Source of the DNA: JAPOVO01 sp026708165
GTDB taxonomy: Bacteria > Chloroflexota > UBA11872 > VXNJ01
Direction of reading: 5' to 3'
DNA length: 64,000 nt
NCBI GenBank assembly: GCA_965208775.1
Contig: OZ242360.1
Span: 2,418,001 to 2,482,000, forward strand
The notes beneath the pieces were generated by a model. It was not told where the DNA came from. It saw only the letters and a program-made list of their open reading frames with translations, and made no database searches. Of the stretch, positions 1 through 8,232 are shown piece by piece. Position numbers and translations under genes: made by a program. Each line of letters begins with the position of its first letter. Position 1 is the first letter of the stretch.

Positions 1-2
1 TC

Positions 3-464
3 TCGGCGGGTCTGACGAGCCGGATCGTGACTAGTCATATAGGACCCGGCTTGGTGATGCAACGGAAGATCGGCGCCGGCGAACTGCGAGTCGAGACTCT
101 TCCCCAAGGGACGCTAGCGGAGCGGATTCGGTGCGGCGGCGCCGGTCTGGGCGGATTCCTTACGCCGACAGGCCTGGGGACCGCGATGGCCGACGGCAAG
201 CGAATCGTCGAGGTCGATGGCAAGAGATTTCTGTTGGAAACGCCGCTGACAGCTGACGTAGCTCTGATCACCGCATTCAGGGGTGATCGATGGGGGAACT
301 TGACGTACCGCGGAACTGCGCGAAACCTCAATCCCGTCATGGCCGCCGCTGCTACCAAACTCGTAATAGCCGAGGTCGAGGAGCTATATGAGATTGGCGA
401 CCTCGATCCCAACGAGATAGAAACGCCGGGTGTTTATGTGGACGTGGTTGTGGAGGCGAAATAG
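3..464 (+). CDS. 3-oxoacid CoA-transferase, alpha subunit (5' truncated by window edge)
   Basis: The alpha subunit of a two-subunit family I CoA-transferase moves CoA between succinyl-CoA (or similar) and a 3-oxo acid. The frame is open to the window edge and residues before the GTG at 27 still fit the family, so the real start lies outside. Seen: TPQGT-like TLPQGTLAERIR, the GGAG loop, FLTPTGLGT, and the segment GNLTYRGTARNLNPVMA followed by a typical ELDP..I.TPGVYVD-like end. About 150 of the usual 220-240 residues are present. The stop is 3 nt before the beta subunit ATG, so the pair is co-translated. The substrate cannot be told from sequence; acetoacetate, 3-oxoadipate and glutaconate-type enzymes are all possible. 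Confidence 0.88.
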   Translation, partial: SAGLTSRIVTSHIGPGLVMQRKIGAGELRVETLPQGTLAERIRCGGAGLGGFLTPTGLGTAMADGKRIVEVDGKRFLLETPLTADVALITAFRGDRWGNLTYRGTARNLNPVMAAAATKLVIAEVEELYEIGDLDPNEIETPGVYVDVVVEAK

Positions 465-467
465 CCG

Positions 468-1202
468 ATGCCGTGGTCCCCCGAAGAAATAGCTTCCCGC
501 GTGGCCCGGGAGTTCTTGCCTGGTCAAGTCGTGACCTTGTGTAGTGGAATCCCTTCACTCGTAGCGGCGGCCGTCGACGAGTCCATGCAAGTGGTGCTGC
601 ATAGCGAAAGCGGAGTCCTGGGTGTGGTGCGAAAACCATCTCGCGGCAGGGAGCTTCGGAATGTCGTTGACGCCGAGGGGCGATCAGTCGGAATGTTACC
701 CGGAGGCGCTTTTATGGATGTGGTGCAAAGCTCGGCGATGTCCCGCGGCGGGCACGTCGACATATGTGTCACGGGCGCTCTGGAGGTTGATGAGCAGGGC
801 AGCTTCGCGAGCTGGACGGTCCCGGGGAAATTCGTTTGCGGCCCTGGCGCTGCGATGGACCTTGCCATCGGTGCGGAGCGGGTTATCGCGGCCATGAACC
901 ACGTTGGCCCGGGCGGCGAGCTAAAGCTGGTCAGCAAGTGCAGTCTGCCGCTCACCGGTGTCGGGTGTGTCGATACGGTAGTGACCGATCTCGGTGTATT
1001 TGAAATCAAAGGCGGGTGCTTTAGATGTATCGAGTTGGCCCCCGACACCGCTTGGGAACATGTCGAAGCGGTAACGGACGGACGGCTGGTCCGGTCGGAG
1101 CAGTCTAGGGAACCCGAAGCCCCTGCGCCGAACACTGGTCCGAGCGACTACGACGACGAGGAAGGCGAACTGGTTGCCGAATCGGACTGGAGAGGCGAGT
1201 AA
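468..1202 (+). CDS. 3-oxoacid CoA-transferase, beta subunit
   Basis: The beta subunit carries the catalytic glutamate that forms the glutamyl-CoA thioester. Seen: SGIPSLVA near the N-terminus, then HSESGVLGV with Glu47 at the catalytic position. The family usually has ENG and this protein has ESG. Further landmarks are the MLPGGAFMD, RGGHVDICVTGALEVDEQG and CSLPLTGVGCVD segments. At 244 residues it is about 25-30 residues longer than usual, because of an acidic tail (DYDDEEGELVAESDW). It lies 3 nt after the alpha subunit, and a GC-rich hairpin at 1351-1372 may end the transcript. Function of the heterodimer: CoA activation or release of a keto acid in catabolism. Confidence 0.9.
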   Translation: MPWSPEEIASRVAREFLPGQVVTLCSGIPSLVAAAVDESMQVVLHSESGVLGVVRKPSRGRELRNVVDAEGRSVGMLPGGAFMDVVQSSAMSRGGHVDICVTGALEVDEQGSFASWTVPGKFVCGPGAAMDLAIGAERVIAAMNHVGPGGELKLVSKCSLPLTGVGCVDTVVTDLGVFEIKGGCFRCIELAPDTAWEHVEAVTDGRLVRSEQSREPEAPAPNTGPSDYDDEEGELVAESDWRGE

Positions 1203-1350
1203 CCGCAACTCCGGGTTGTGGCATCGAGTTGGGTTATGGCGCGTGACGTAAACGGCCTGCCGAATGCAACCTGAGTTGGGCCTCGCGCCGTTAGTGCCGA
1301 ACTAGTCGAAGGACGAGAGCAGACCGGCCGCCGCCCAGCCGTGTCCAGTA

Positions 1351-1372
1351 GGGGCGGTTCGCTAGCCGCCCC
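1351..1372 (+). terminator. GC-rich hairpin after CoA-transferase genes
   Basis: GGGGCGG (1351-1357) and CCGCCCC (1366-1372) form a perfect 7-bp stem with an 8-nt loop in the gap between converging genes. There is no T-run after it. It may stop transcription from both sides or protect 3' ends. The rest of 1203-1428 shows no coding signal. Confidence 0.45.
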
Positions 1373-1428
1373 ACTTTCGCGAGGCTCTCAAAAGGCGGCG
1401 CCGTTCCCTGTTTTGGAAGCGATCAGTC

Positions 1429-2445
1429 TTAGGGCAGTGGAAGCGTTACGGGCCGACCTTCATTTACCGAAATTTCGGCGGCGATGCAAGCCTCGTGGGT
1501 GTTGATCGCGTCTTCGATGTTGACGTGCGATTCCTCGTCACGGTCGATGCAGTCGAACAGGTGCGACATCTCGCCGTTGAAGGGATGGTGGGCCACGTCC
1601 CCGCTGTCCGGCAGTATGGTCGGGATCGTCGCGTAGCCGGTCTGTCCCGGCATTTTGCTTGTGTATATACGGTTGTCGCGGATTGTTCCGTCCTCACCGA
1701 GAAGGTCGATGTTGAACTGGTACGGGGAGTGGATTCCGAGACTTGAACTTGCCTTGCCTATGGTGCCGTCGGCGAATTTGCAGATGAGAACACTGGTAGA
1801 CGGTTCCTCGATTTCGCTTCCGTCGGCAACCTCGTAAGAGAAGACCTCGACGATGTCCTGCTCCTTGAAATACCGCAGCGCGTCGACGGCATGACACCCG
1901 GCCGACAGAAATGTGTTGCCCCCGGTCTTGCGCGACTTCACCCAGTCCCAACCGGCGTACCAGTCGGCTATCTCGTGCCAGTAGTCAACTTCCGAGTAGA
2001 AGATTCGCCCCAGCGCGCCCAACGCTATCTGCTCCTTGATGATCTCGAAGAGCGGGTTCCAGTGGAGAACGAAGCCGACGACGGTCTTGACACCGGCCTG
2101 ACGCACGGCGTCGCGAGACGCTCGCAATTCGTCGAGAGTCAGCGCCACGGGCTTTTCGATCAGAATGTGCTTTCCCGCCTCGGCGGCCTTGATCGTCTCG
2201 ATCGAATGAAGGTCGTTAGGCGTGCAGATTGAGATGACGTCGACTCTGGCGTCGGCCAGCAGCTCGTCATAGCTTGTGTAAATGGAAGCGTCGGGACAGT
2301 CGGTCTCTTCGGCCAGCCGTCTGGCGCTCGTCTCTTTACGACTGGAAATGGCCACGATCTCGGCTCTCGGGTCGGCCTTATATGCCGCCACGTGCGCCCC
2401 CGCGACCCATCCTGCTCCGTGAATTCCGACTCCGTATTTGGCCAT
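1429..2445 (-). CDS. Gfo/Idh/MocA family oxidoreductase
   Basis: An NAD(P)-dependent dehydrogenase of sugars, inositols or related polyols, 338 residues, typical length. Seen: an N-terminal Rossmann fold (GIHGAGWVAGAHVAAY), the SICTPNDLHSIETIKAAEAGKHILIEKPVAL stretch containing the EKP motif whose Lys contacts cofactor and substrate, and the GGNTFLSAGCHAVDALRYF segment of the C-terminal domain, where H of the GCHAVD-type motif is the usual catalytic histidine. The start is ATG with GGAGG seven bases ahead. It is divergent from the small gene at 2559 and stands alone. The exact substrate is unknown. A second family member is at 35609. Confidence 0.9.
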   Translation of the reverse strand: MAKYGVGIHGAGWVAGAHVAAYKADPRAEIVAISSRKETSARRLAEETDCPDASIYTSYDELLADARVDVISICTPNDLHSIETIKAAEAGKHILIEKPVALTLDELRASRDAVRQAGVKTVVGFVLHWNPLFEIIKEQIALGALGRIFYSEVDYWHEIADWYAGWDWVKSRKTGGNTFLSAGCHAVDALRYFKEQDIVEVFSYEVADGSEIEEPSTSVLICKFADGTIGKASSSLGIHSPYQFNIDLLGEDGTIRDNRIYTSKMPGQTGYATIPTILPDSGDVAHHPFNGEMSHLFDCIDRDEESHVNIEDAINTHEACIAAEISVNEGRPVTLPLP

Positions 2446-2558
2446 CTTCGCCTCCTATTTGCCGCGAGTAGCATTCTAATACCATTGGACGGGTCAATTC
2501 GACTGGAGAGGGTCACCACCCCTCGTAACCGTGGATTGAGTTTGAACGGACCGGAGCC

Positions 2559-2975
2559 TTGGACGCGATAGACGAGAGACTGGAGCGTTTTCTTTCGCCG
2601 CTGAACGACCATCAGCGGCGCGCGTTCGCTTATGTCTTTCGAGCCTGGCGCGAAGGCGGCGGAGCGCTGGACGCGGTGGGGCGGGGGATAGCCCTTCAGA
2701 CTCGGTGGGAAGGGCTACGGTTGACCGTGCTCTGGGCGTACGGCCCGACCGGTCGCAACCGTCCGCCGCGCCTGGAGGCACCGCTGGGCTCTCTTGCGCG
2801 GAGCGGCGTTCCGCCGGACCTTGTTGAGGGGTGGAGGGATGATCTGACGACCGTTTCCGGAATGAGTTCGAGTGTCGACGGGGCAAATCCCGCGGCTTCC
2901 GTTTCGGACGGATTCGACGATTCGGATGCGAGAACGCTGGTGGAGAGCGGCCTGGCGTTTGCACGCCGGATATAG
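2559..2975 (+). CDS. hypothetical protein, 138 aa
   Basis: I do not recognise a family. The TTG start at 2559 follows GGAG closely. The N-terminal half (DERLERFLSPLNDHQRRAFAYVFRAWREGG) reads as amphipathic helix, and the C-terminal third is low-complexity and rich in Ser and Asp. No signal peptide, membrane segment or metal motif is visible. It sits between a divergent oxidoreductase and rnhA. Codon use resembles the neighbours and opposite-strand frames look like shadows, so a real gene is likely but unproven. Confidence 0.5.
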   Translation: MDAIDERLERFLSPLNDHQRRAFAYVFRAWREGGGALDAVGRGIALQTRWEGLRLTVLWAYGPTGRNRPPRLEAPLGSLARSGVPPDLVEGWRDDLTTVSGMSSSVDGANPAASVSDGFDDSDARTLVESGLAFARRI

Positions 2976-3065
2976 CCGCCTAGAGCCGCGCAGCAGATTG
3001 TCGCGGGATGGGGCCAGTTGCTCAACATGTACCATAGATTCGCTTTCTTACGAGTTGGAGACGGG

Positions 3066-3539
3066 ATGTCGGCAGACGAGAAAAAACGGGCTGTCATCTA
3101 CTGCGACGGCGCCGCGCGGGGGAATCCGGGCGAGGCGGCCGCGGGTGTGGCGATTTGGGACGAGGGCGGAGAATCGCTCGGCACCGTTTCGCTGTATCTC
3201 GGACGCCGGACCAATAATCAGGCCGAATACGCCGCGCTCCTGGCGGGCTTAATGTCGGCCCAAGTGTTAGGGCTTACGGACGTTGAATTCCGGCTGGACA
3301 GTGAGCTGGTAGTCAAACAGCTAAACGGCGAATACCGGATAAAAGACGCATCGCTGCGGGAGCTCGCCAAGCGTGTCAAGGAAGCGGCGGCGCGGCTGTC
3401 TCCTCTGGAAGCCTCGGGGCAGACCCATTCGACAGGCTCAGGGCAGGCCCGTGTGAAATTCGTGCATGTTCGGAGGTCGAGCAACCGGGATGCCGACGCG
3501 CTGGCTAACGAAGCGATCGACGCGCGCGGGAATATCTGA
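3066..3539 (+). CDS. rnhA: ribonuclease HI family protein with repeat-derived insertion
   Basis: RNase H cleaves the RNA strand of RNA-DNA hybrids. The ATG at 3066 is preferred over an upstream frame start at 3018 because GGAG lies five bases ahead and the family begins near here. All four acidic catalytic residues are visible: Asp14 in YCDGAARGNPG, Glu54 in NNQAEYAAL, Asp78 in RLDSELVV and Asp142 in SNRDADALAN. The protein is 157 residues, the Bacillus/archaeal-like form without a basic protrusion. Residues 118-128 (SGQTHSTGSGQ) are an insertion encoded by a dispersed GACAGGCTCAGGG repeat, placed just before the last beta strand. Probably active, because no catalytic residue is hit. Confidence 0.88.
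   Translation: MSADEKKRAVIYCDGAARGNPGEAAAGVAIWDEGGESLGTVSLYLGRRTNNQAEYAALLAGLMSAQVLGLTDVEFRLDSELVVKQLNGEYRIKDASLRELAKRVKEAAARLSPLEASGQTHSTGSGQARVKFVHVRRSSNRDADALANEAIDARGNI
3426..3443 (+). repeat. dispersed TTCGACAGGCTCAGGG-type repeat inside rnhA
   Basis: The core CATTCGACAGGCTCAGGG lies in frame within rnhA. A close copy is at 31413-31433 and a partial copy at 55061-55090, both intergenic. This repeat class is common in many environmental genomes. Its mobility mechanism is not evident here. Confidence 0.7.
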
Positions 3540-3573
3540 CGAGACAAATCGCTAACTGGAGGTTTCGTCAGAG

Positions 3574-4179
3574 GTGAACCCGCAGGGCAATCTGTTCGTG
3601 ATAACAGGTCCGTCCGGAAGCGGTAAGGACGAAGTCATCTCGATATTGCGGGGGACCGGTATTCAGTTCCGTATGGCTACGACGGCGGTGACAAGAGAGC
3701 CGCGCCCCGGTGAGCGCCACGGCGTGAACCATTACTTTCTGACTCGGGCGGAGTTCGAGCTTTGGGAGGCGGAAGGCAAGCTGCTGGAATCGGCGGAAGT
3801 CTATGGCCGCCGGTACGGAACACCGCGGCACGAGGTTGACGGGCCTATCAGCAGCGGCGAAGACGTGGTGCTTCGGATTGACGTGCAGGGGGCCAGGTCA
3901 GTCAAGGAAAAGCTGCCGGAAGCGGTAGTGATTTTCATTGCCCCGCCGTCGGTGGAAGAGATGAGACGGCGGTTGGAGTCGCGAGCGACGGAGGACAAAA
4001 CCGAGCTTGACGACCGCCTCGATTCGCTGACCTGGGAGATGGCTTTCAGCGAAGAGTGCGACTACGTGGTCGTAAACGAGACCGGAAGACAAACACAGGC
4101 CGCCCGCGAATTGGGTGAGATAATCAGTAGGGTCAGGCGAAACCGCAGAGAAGACGGCACAAGCTCAGTCGAGGGTTAG
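3574..4179 (+). CDS. gmk: guanylate kinase
   Basis: Phosphorylates GMP to GDP with ATP. Seen: P-loop GPSGSGKDEV near residue 10, the TTAVTREPRPGERHGVNHYF GMP-binding segment, Glu in LESAEVYGRRYGTP, the RIDVQGARSVK strand, and a lid with RRRLESRATE. Length 201 matches the family. The residue after the P-loop Lys is Asp rather than Ser/Thr, a variant I associate with Chloroflexi and cyanobacterial Gmk. The GTG start at 3574 is preceded by purine-rich sequence. It lies between rnhA and priA, and the priA frame opens directly after its stop. Confidence 0.93.
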   Translation: MNPQGNLFVITGPSGSGKDEVISILRGTGIQFRMATTAVTREPRPGERHGVNHYFLTRAEFELWEAEGKLLESAEVYGRRYGTPRHEVDGPISSGEDVVLRIDVQGARSVKEKLPEAVVIFIAPPSVEEMRRRLESRATEDKTELDDRLDSLTWEMAFSEECDYVVVNETGRQTQAARELGEIISRVRRNRREDGTSSVEG

Positions 4180-4293
4180 GGAGTAATCAGGGAGCAGCCA
4201 TTTCCGGCAGAAGGCAAGCCGGCGACTACCAATCTATTTGCCGAAGTTGCGGTAAACGCGCCGAACGTTCGCGGCGCCAGGACGTTTCACTAC

Positions 4294-6663
4294 ATGGTTC
4301 CGGACGATCTCGAATCGACGATAGCGGCTGGTCAGCTAGTAGTCGTCGGGTTTGGCCGCCGGGAACTGCACGGGATTGTGACGGGGTTTGCCTGGTCAAG
4401 TCCCGTAGCGGACACCAAGCCGATTCTTGACATCGCCTGGGAAGTACCGCTGCTCCACAATCGCGCCCTGAAGTTCCTGAATTGGCTTGCGGATACTTAC
4501 GGTGCGCCGCTTTCGACCTGTCTGGGGAGTCTGCTGCCCGCCAACATTGAGAAATACTTCGACTACTCGTACTCGCTTTGCGATACCGAACTGGACTCGC
4601 CGTATGCCGAACTGACCGAGGAAGCCGGACAACTGCTCGAAAGGCTACGTGGCGGGGAAGCGATCTCAGAAAAAGCGCTCTCGAAGTCGATGGGGAAGAG
4701 GGCAGACCGGGCGGTTGCCGAGCTGACGGATGCGGGGCTGATAGCGCGTCACGCACGGCTGAATTTGCCTTCCGTGGGCATTCGCATGGCGGCACTGGCG
4801 GTCTCAATCCCCGAAGCGAGCGACGCGATCCTCGGCATGGCGCGCGCGCCGAAGCGACAGTCTCTGCTGAAACAGCTCGCGCGCAACCCCGGACCGATAC
4901 CGGTTACCGAGCTTCTGCGGCGAGCCGGCGCAAGCGGGAGCGTTCTCAAACCGCTGGTGGAGGCCGGGCTCGTCAAGATCGAGATACGCAACAGCCTGCA
5001 TCAACCGGACCCTATGAAGCCCGGAGAGCATCATCCGCCCGACCTGGACGACGAAGCGTCGTGGGCGGCGCTGGCGGCCTTCATCGACCGCGAGGGGCAC
5101 GGCGTGGGACTTTTGCTGGGAGAACCGCGGGAACGTTTTGCCGCCTATGTCAGAGCGGTTGAACGTGTAGTGGGTACTGGCCGGCAGGTGTTGATTCTGG
5201 CTCCCACGGAGCGTGAAGCACAAAAGCTCCACGGCGGGCTGGCCGGCAGAGTGGGAGGGCAAGTCGAGCTCTTCTCCAGCGCCAAGACTCCGAGCCAGCG
5301 TGTAGGGCTATGGCGCGCGATAAGAGCCGGGGAAGTCGACGTTCTAGTGGGCGCCCGTTCCGCAGTTTTTGCACCTCTGGGCCGGTTGGGCCTGATTATC
5401 GTCGACCGCGAGGAAGACCGAAACTACAAGGACCGCCGCGGCACGCGAGTCCAGGCACGCGACGCCGCAATTCAACTAGGCCAGCTGCATTCGTGTCCGG
5501 TCGTCCTCGGATCAGAGACGCCCTCGGTGGAAACCTTCCACGAAGTAGAAAAGGAACGCTACAGGTTCATCTTGATGGGCGGGATGGAGCTCCTGCGAGC
5601 CACGCGCATGAAGGTGGGCCGCGGATGGGGATCGCAACGTCCGGCGGGAGTGGTGGACGTAGTTGACATGCGCGCCGCGCCGCGGATGGGGCACGGGGGC
5701 ATGATTTCCGAACATCTGCATTCGGGTCTCGCCAACATCGCCGCCGAGGGCGGGCGGGCCGTTTTGTTCGTAAACAGGCGCGGTAGCGCATCACTGACCG
5801 TATGCCGAGACTGCGGCTACACGTTCGGGTGCAAGAACTGCAGCACGAATTTGGTGCAGCACCAACTCTCGCAAGGCCTGGTCTGTCACGTGTGCAATCA
5901 GCGCGAGGCCGTTCCCCGGTCTTGCCCGGATTGCGGCAGCAGGCGACTACGGTTGTGGGGGCACGGGACCGAAGCAGTGGCGGACACGCTGAAACGGCTG
6001 TTTCCGGGCGAACGGGTGGAGCGGATAGACGGCGACGTGCCGTTTGAGTCGATTCAGAGGGTCGCTGACGGATTTCGGCGCGGCGCGATCCGGTTTCTTG
6101 TAGGCACTACGATGCTGTTCAAGGTTGCTGACTCTATAAACGGCGGACTGCTGGGCGTAGTGCAGGCTGACCTGGGCCTTGGATTTCCGGACTACACCGC
6201 GCCGGAGCGCGTTTTCCAGACGCTTATGCGGTTGAGACGTAGCGTCATCGGGGGCGGGATAGAAGGCCGAATGATCGTTCAGACGATAATGCCCGAGCAT
6301 CACGTGGTCGAGGCGGTTCGAACGGGGAGCTATCTGAGATTCTTCCGCCCGGAGCTCGAGATTCGCCGAGCGCACGAGTTTCCGCCGCTGAGGAGGCTTG
6401 CGCGATTCGTTTACTCTCACAAATCGTCGGACAAGGCGCGGACCGAGGCGGAGGCGCTGGTCGAACGGATGCGCTTGAAGATGTCCGAATCGGGCGTGGG
6501 AGGCGTCCAGTTTCTGGGACCCGCGCCCGCGTTTCGATACCGAGAGCGGGGAAGGTACCGATGGCACATCATGGCGCTAGGAGCGAGCGAGGACCTGATC
6601 CCGCTGATCGCGCTTCCGCACAGAGGATGGGTAGTTGATGCCGATCCGGTCGACATGTATTGA
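4294..6663 (+). CDS. priA: PriA-like primosomal protein N' with degenerate helicase motifs
   Basis: Replication-restart protein that binds stalled forks. The coordinates begin at the first canonical start, but family-like sequence (AEVAVNAPNVRGARTFHY) continues upstream to the gmk stop without ATG, GTG or TTG, so the true start is probably a rare codon nearer 4186. The zinc domain is intact (Cys504, 507, 513, 516, 531, 534, 544, 547). The helicase motifs are not: the Walker A GxTGSGKT site reads LLLGEPRERF (about 273-282), DEEH reads DREE (371-374), and the QVAGRAGR motif VI reads RLRRSVIGG. It is likely a structural PriA without ATPase activity, as reported for actinobacterial homologues. 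Confidence 0.85.
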   Translation: MVPDDLESTIAAGQLVVVGFGRRELHGIVTGFAWSSPVADTKPILDIAWEVPLLHNRALKFLNWLADTYGAPLSTCLGSLLPANIEKYFDYSYSLCDTELDSPYAELTEEAGQLLERLRGGEAISEKALSKSMGKRADRAVAELTDAGLIARHARLNLPSVGIRMAALAVSIPEASDAILGMARAPKRQSLLKQLARNPGPIPVTELLRRAGASGSVLKPLVEAGLVKIEIRNSLHQPDPMKPGEHHPPDLDDEASWAALAAFIDREGHGVGLLLGEPRERFAAYVRAVERVVGTGRQVLILAPTEREAQKLHGGLAGRVGGQVELFSSAKTPSQRVGLWRAIRAGEVDVLVGARSAVFAPLGRLGLIIVDREEDRNYKDRRGTRVQARDAAIQLGQLHSCPVVLGSETPSVETFHEVEKERYRFILMGGMELLRATRMKVGRGWGSQRPAGVVDVVDMRAAPRMGHGGMISEHLHSGLANIAAEGGRAVLFVNRRGSASLTVCRDCGYTFGCKNCSTNLVQHQLSQGLVCHVCNQREAVPRSCPDCGSRRLRLWGHGTEAVADTLKRLFPGERVERIDGDVPFESIQRVADGFRRGAIRFLVGTTMLFKVADSINGGLLGVVQADLGLGFPDYTAPERVFQTLMRLRRSVIGGGIEGRMIVQTIMPEHHVVEAVRTGSYLRFFRPELEIRRAHEFPPLRRLARFVYSHKSSDKARTEAEALVERMRLKMSESGVGGVQFLGPAPAFRYRERGRYRWHIMALGASEDLIPLIALPHRGWVVDADPVDMY

Positions 6664-6696
6664 GCGTCCGCCACTAATGCGCTGGAGTAACGAAGC

Positions 6697-7197
6697 GTGA
6701 GCGTGCAGAGAATCCTTCCCATCGAGCATCCCTCGTTGCAAAGAGTTTGCAGCCGCGTGAATAGAGTCAGCCCGTCCATTCGCAAGCTGATGTGGGACCT
6801 TGAAGACACGATGGCGAGTGCGAATGGGGTGGGACTCGCAGCGCCACAGATTGGTAAACCTTTGCGAGTGATCACGGTCTTGAATGGCGACGACGTACTC
6901 ACGCTCGCCAATCCCGAAATCGTCAAAGGGTCGGGCGAATCCGTGGAAGAAGAGGGCTGCCTAAGCCTGCCGCTGTACTACGGTCCTGTCGCCCGCGTCG
7001 CCAAAATCACCGTTAGAGGACTGGACCCCCGCGGCAACAAGGTGCGCCGCAAGGCCGAGGGGCTTCTAGCCCGTGCGCTGCAACACGAGATCGATCATCT
7101 AAACGGGGTCATCTTCAAAGACAAGCTGGCCCGCGGCGGGAAACTTCGCTTCGTTGGGCAGCGCACCGTGGAGGCGGACGAGCAGGGAACTGGGTAG
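6697..7197 (+). CDS. def: peptide deformylase
   Basis: Removes the formyl group from the N-terminal methionine of nascent proteins, using a metal ion. All three family motifs are present: GVGLAAPQIG, EEGCLSLP (Cys ligand) and HEIDHLNG (two His ligands and catalytic Glu). The 166-residue length is normal. It starts at GTG 6697 after priA and its stop is 2 nt before the GTG of fmt. The def-fmt pair is a classic operon linking removal and addition of the formyl group. Confidence 0.95.
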   Translation: MSVQRILPIEHPSLQRVCSRVNRVSPSIRKLMWDLEDTMASANGVGLAAPQIGKPLRVITVLNGDDVLTLANPEIVKGSGESVEEEGCLSLPLYYGPVARVAKITVRGLDPRGNKVRRKAEGLLARALQHEIDHLNGVIFKDKLARGGKLRFVGQRTVEADEQGTG

Positions 7198-7199
7198 CG

Positions 7200-8129
7200 G
7201 TGCGCCTGGTCTTTCTGGGGACGCCCCAGTTCGCAATCCCCTCGCTTTCACGGCTACACGGGTCACACGAGATTGGGCTAGTAATCACGCGTCCATCCCG
7301 TCCGGTCGGGCGCAAACAGACGCGCACGCCGCCTCCGGTATTCGACGAAGCCGAACGGCTAGGACTGGACTGCATCCAGCCACGCGACGTGAATTCGCCA
7401 GAGGTGATCGGTCGCGTTCGCTCAATAGCGCCGGCGGCATTGGTGGCGGTCGCATTCGGTCGAATCGTCGGGCCGGAGCTTTTGGGGATCGCGCCGCACG
7501 GAGTGTTGAACGTGCATCCTTCGCTCTTACCGCGTCATCGTGGGGCTGCGCCTGTTCAAGGGGCCATCCTTGCCGGGGATTCGGAGACGGGTGTGACGAT
7601 CATGCAGATGGACGAAGGCCTTGATACTGGCCCCGTCCTGGCGCGGCGGGTGACGCTGATTGGACCGAATGAGATGGCTAGCGACCTGGAGGCGCGTCTC
7701 GCAGTTGCGGGGGCGGAGCTCCTGGTCGAAACGCTGGAGCAGCTCGAGCGGGGATTGGTAGAGCTACGGCCACAAGACGATTTGCTTGCCACCATGACCC
7801 GTCCGCTCAAGCGAGCGGACGGGGTAATCGACTGGAGGAGACCGGCAGACGAGATCTACAGACAGTGGCGGGCGTTGTATCCGTGGCCGGGGACAAGCAC
7901 AAACGCCGGCCATAACACGCTGAAGGTATTGAGTTGCGCGGTCGCTGAATGTCCGGCAGGTTCCAGTCCGCCGGGACGGGCGCGCCTTGACGGTCGGAGG
8001 TTGATTGTGGGTACGGGGCACAGTTGCCTGGAGATCAACCGCATTCAGCCGGAGGGCGGCAGACCAATGGGCGGACGGGAGTTTGCAATCGGACACCGTG
8101 CGGCGCTGGAAGTCGATTGGGGCGTTTAG
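7200..8129 (+). CDS. fmt: methionyl-tRNA formyltransferase
   Basis: Formylates Met-tRNAfMet using 10-formyltetrahydrofolate. Seen: N-terminal LVFLGTPQFAIPSL, the HPSLLPRHRGAAPVQGAILAGDSETGVTIMQMDEGLDTGP block containing the Asn-His-Asp type active site (NVHPSLLP, and Asp in EGLDTG), and a C-terminal OB-fold domain with IDWRRPADEIYRQWRALYPWPG. Length 309 is normal. GTG start 2 nt after def. Gap 8130-8232 downstream holds nothing recognisable. Confidence 0.95.
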   Translation: MRLVFLGTPQFAIPSLSRLHGSHEIGLVITRPSRPVGRKQTRTPPPVFDEAERLGLDCIQPRDVNSPEVIGRVRSIAPAALVAVAFGRIVGPELLGIAPHGVLNVHPSLLPRHRGAAPVQGAILAGDSETGVTIMQMDEGLDTGPVLARRVTLIGPNEMASDLEARLAVAGAELLVETLEQLERGLVELRPQDDLLATMTRPLKRADGVIDWRRPADEIYRQWRALYPWPGTSTNAGHNTLKVLSCAVAECPAGSSPPGRARLDGRRLIVGTGHSCLEINRIQPEGGRPMGGREFAIGHRAALEVDWGV

Positions 8130-8232
8130 CCAGCGTTCGCTGATGTAAAATCTGAGTGATGAAGTGAGTGACCGGCGCCGGTCCGGCTCGCCATCTTGAA
8201 GGCCCCGCCGGCACTCGATTCGAGGCTAGAAG

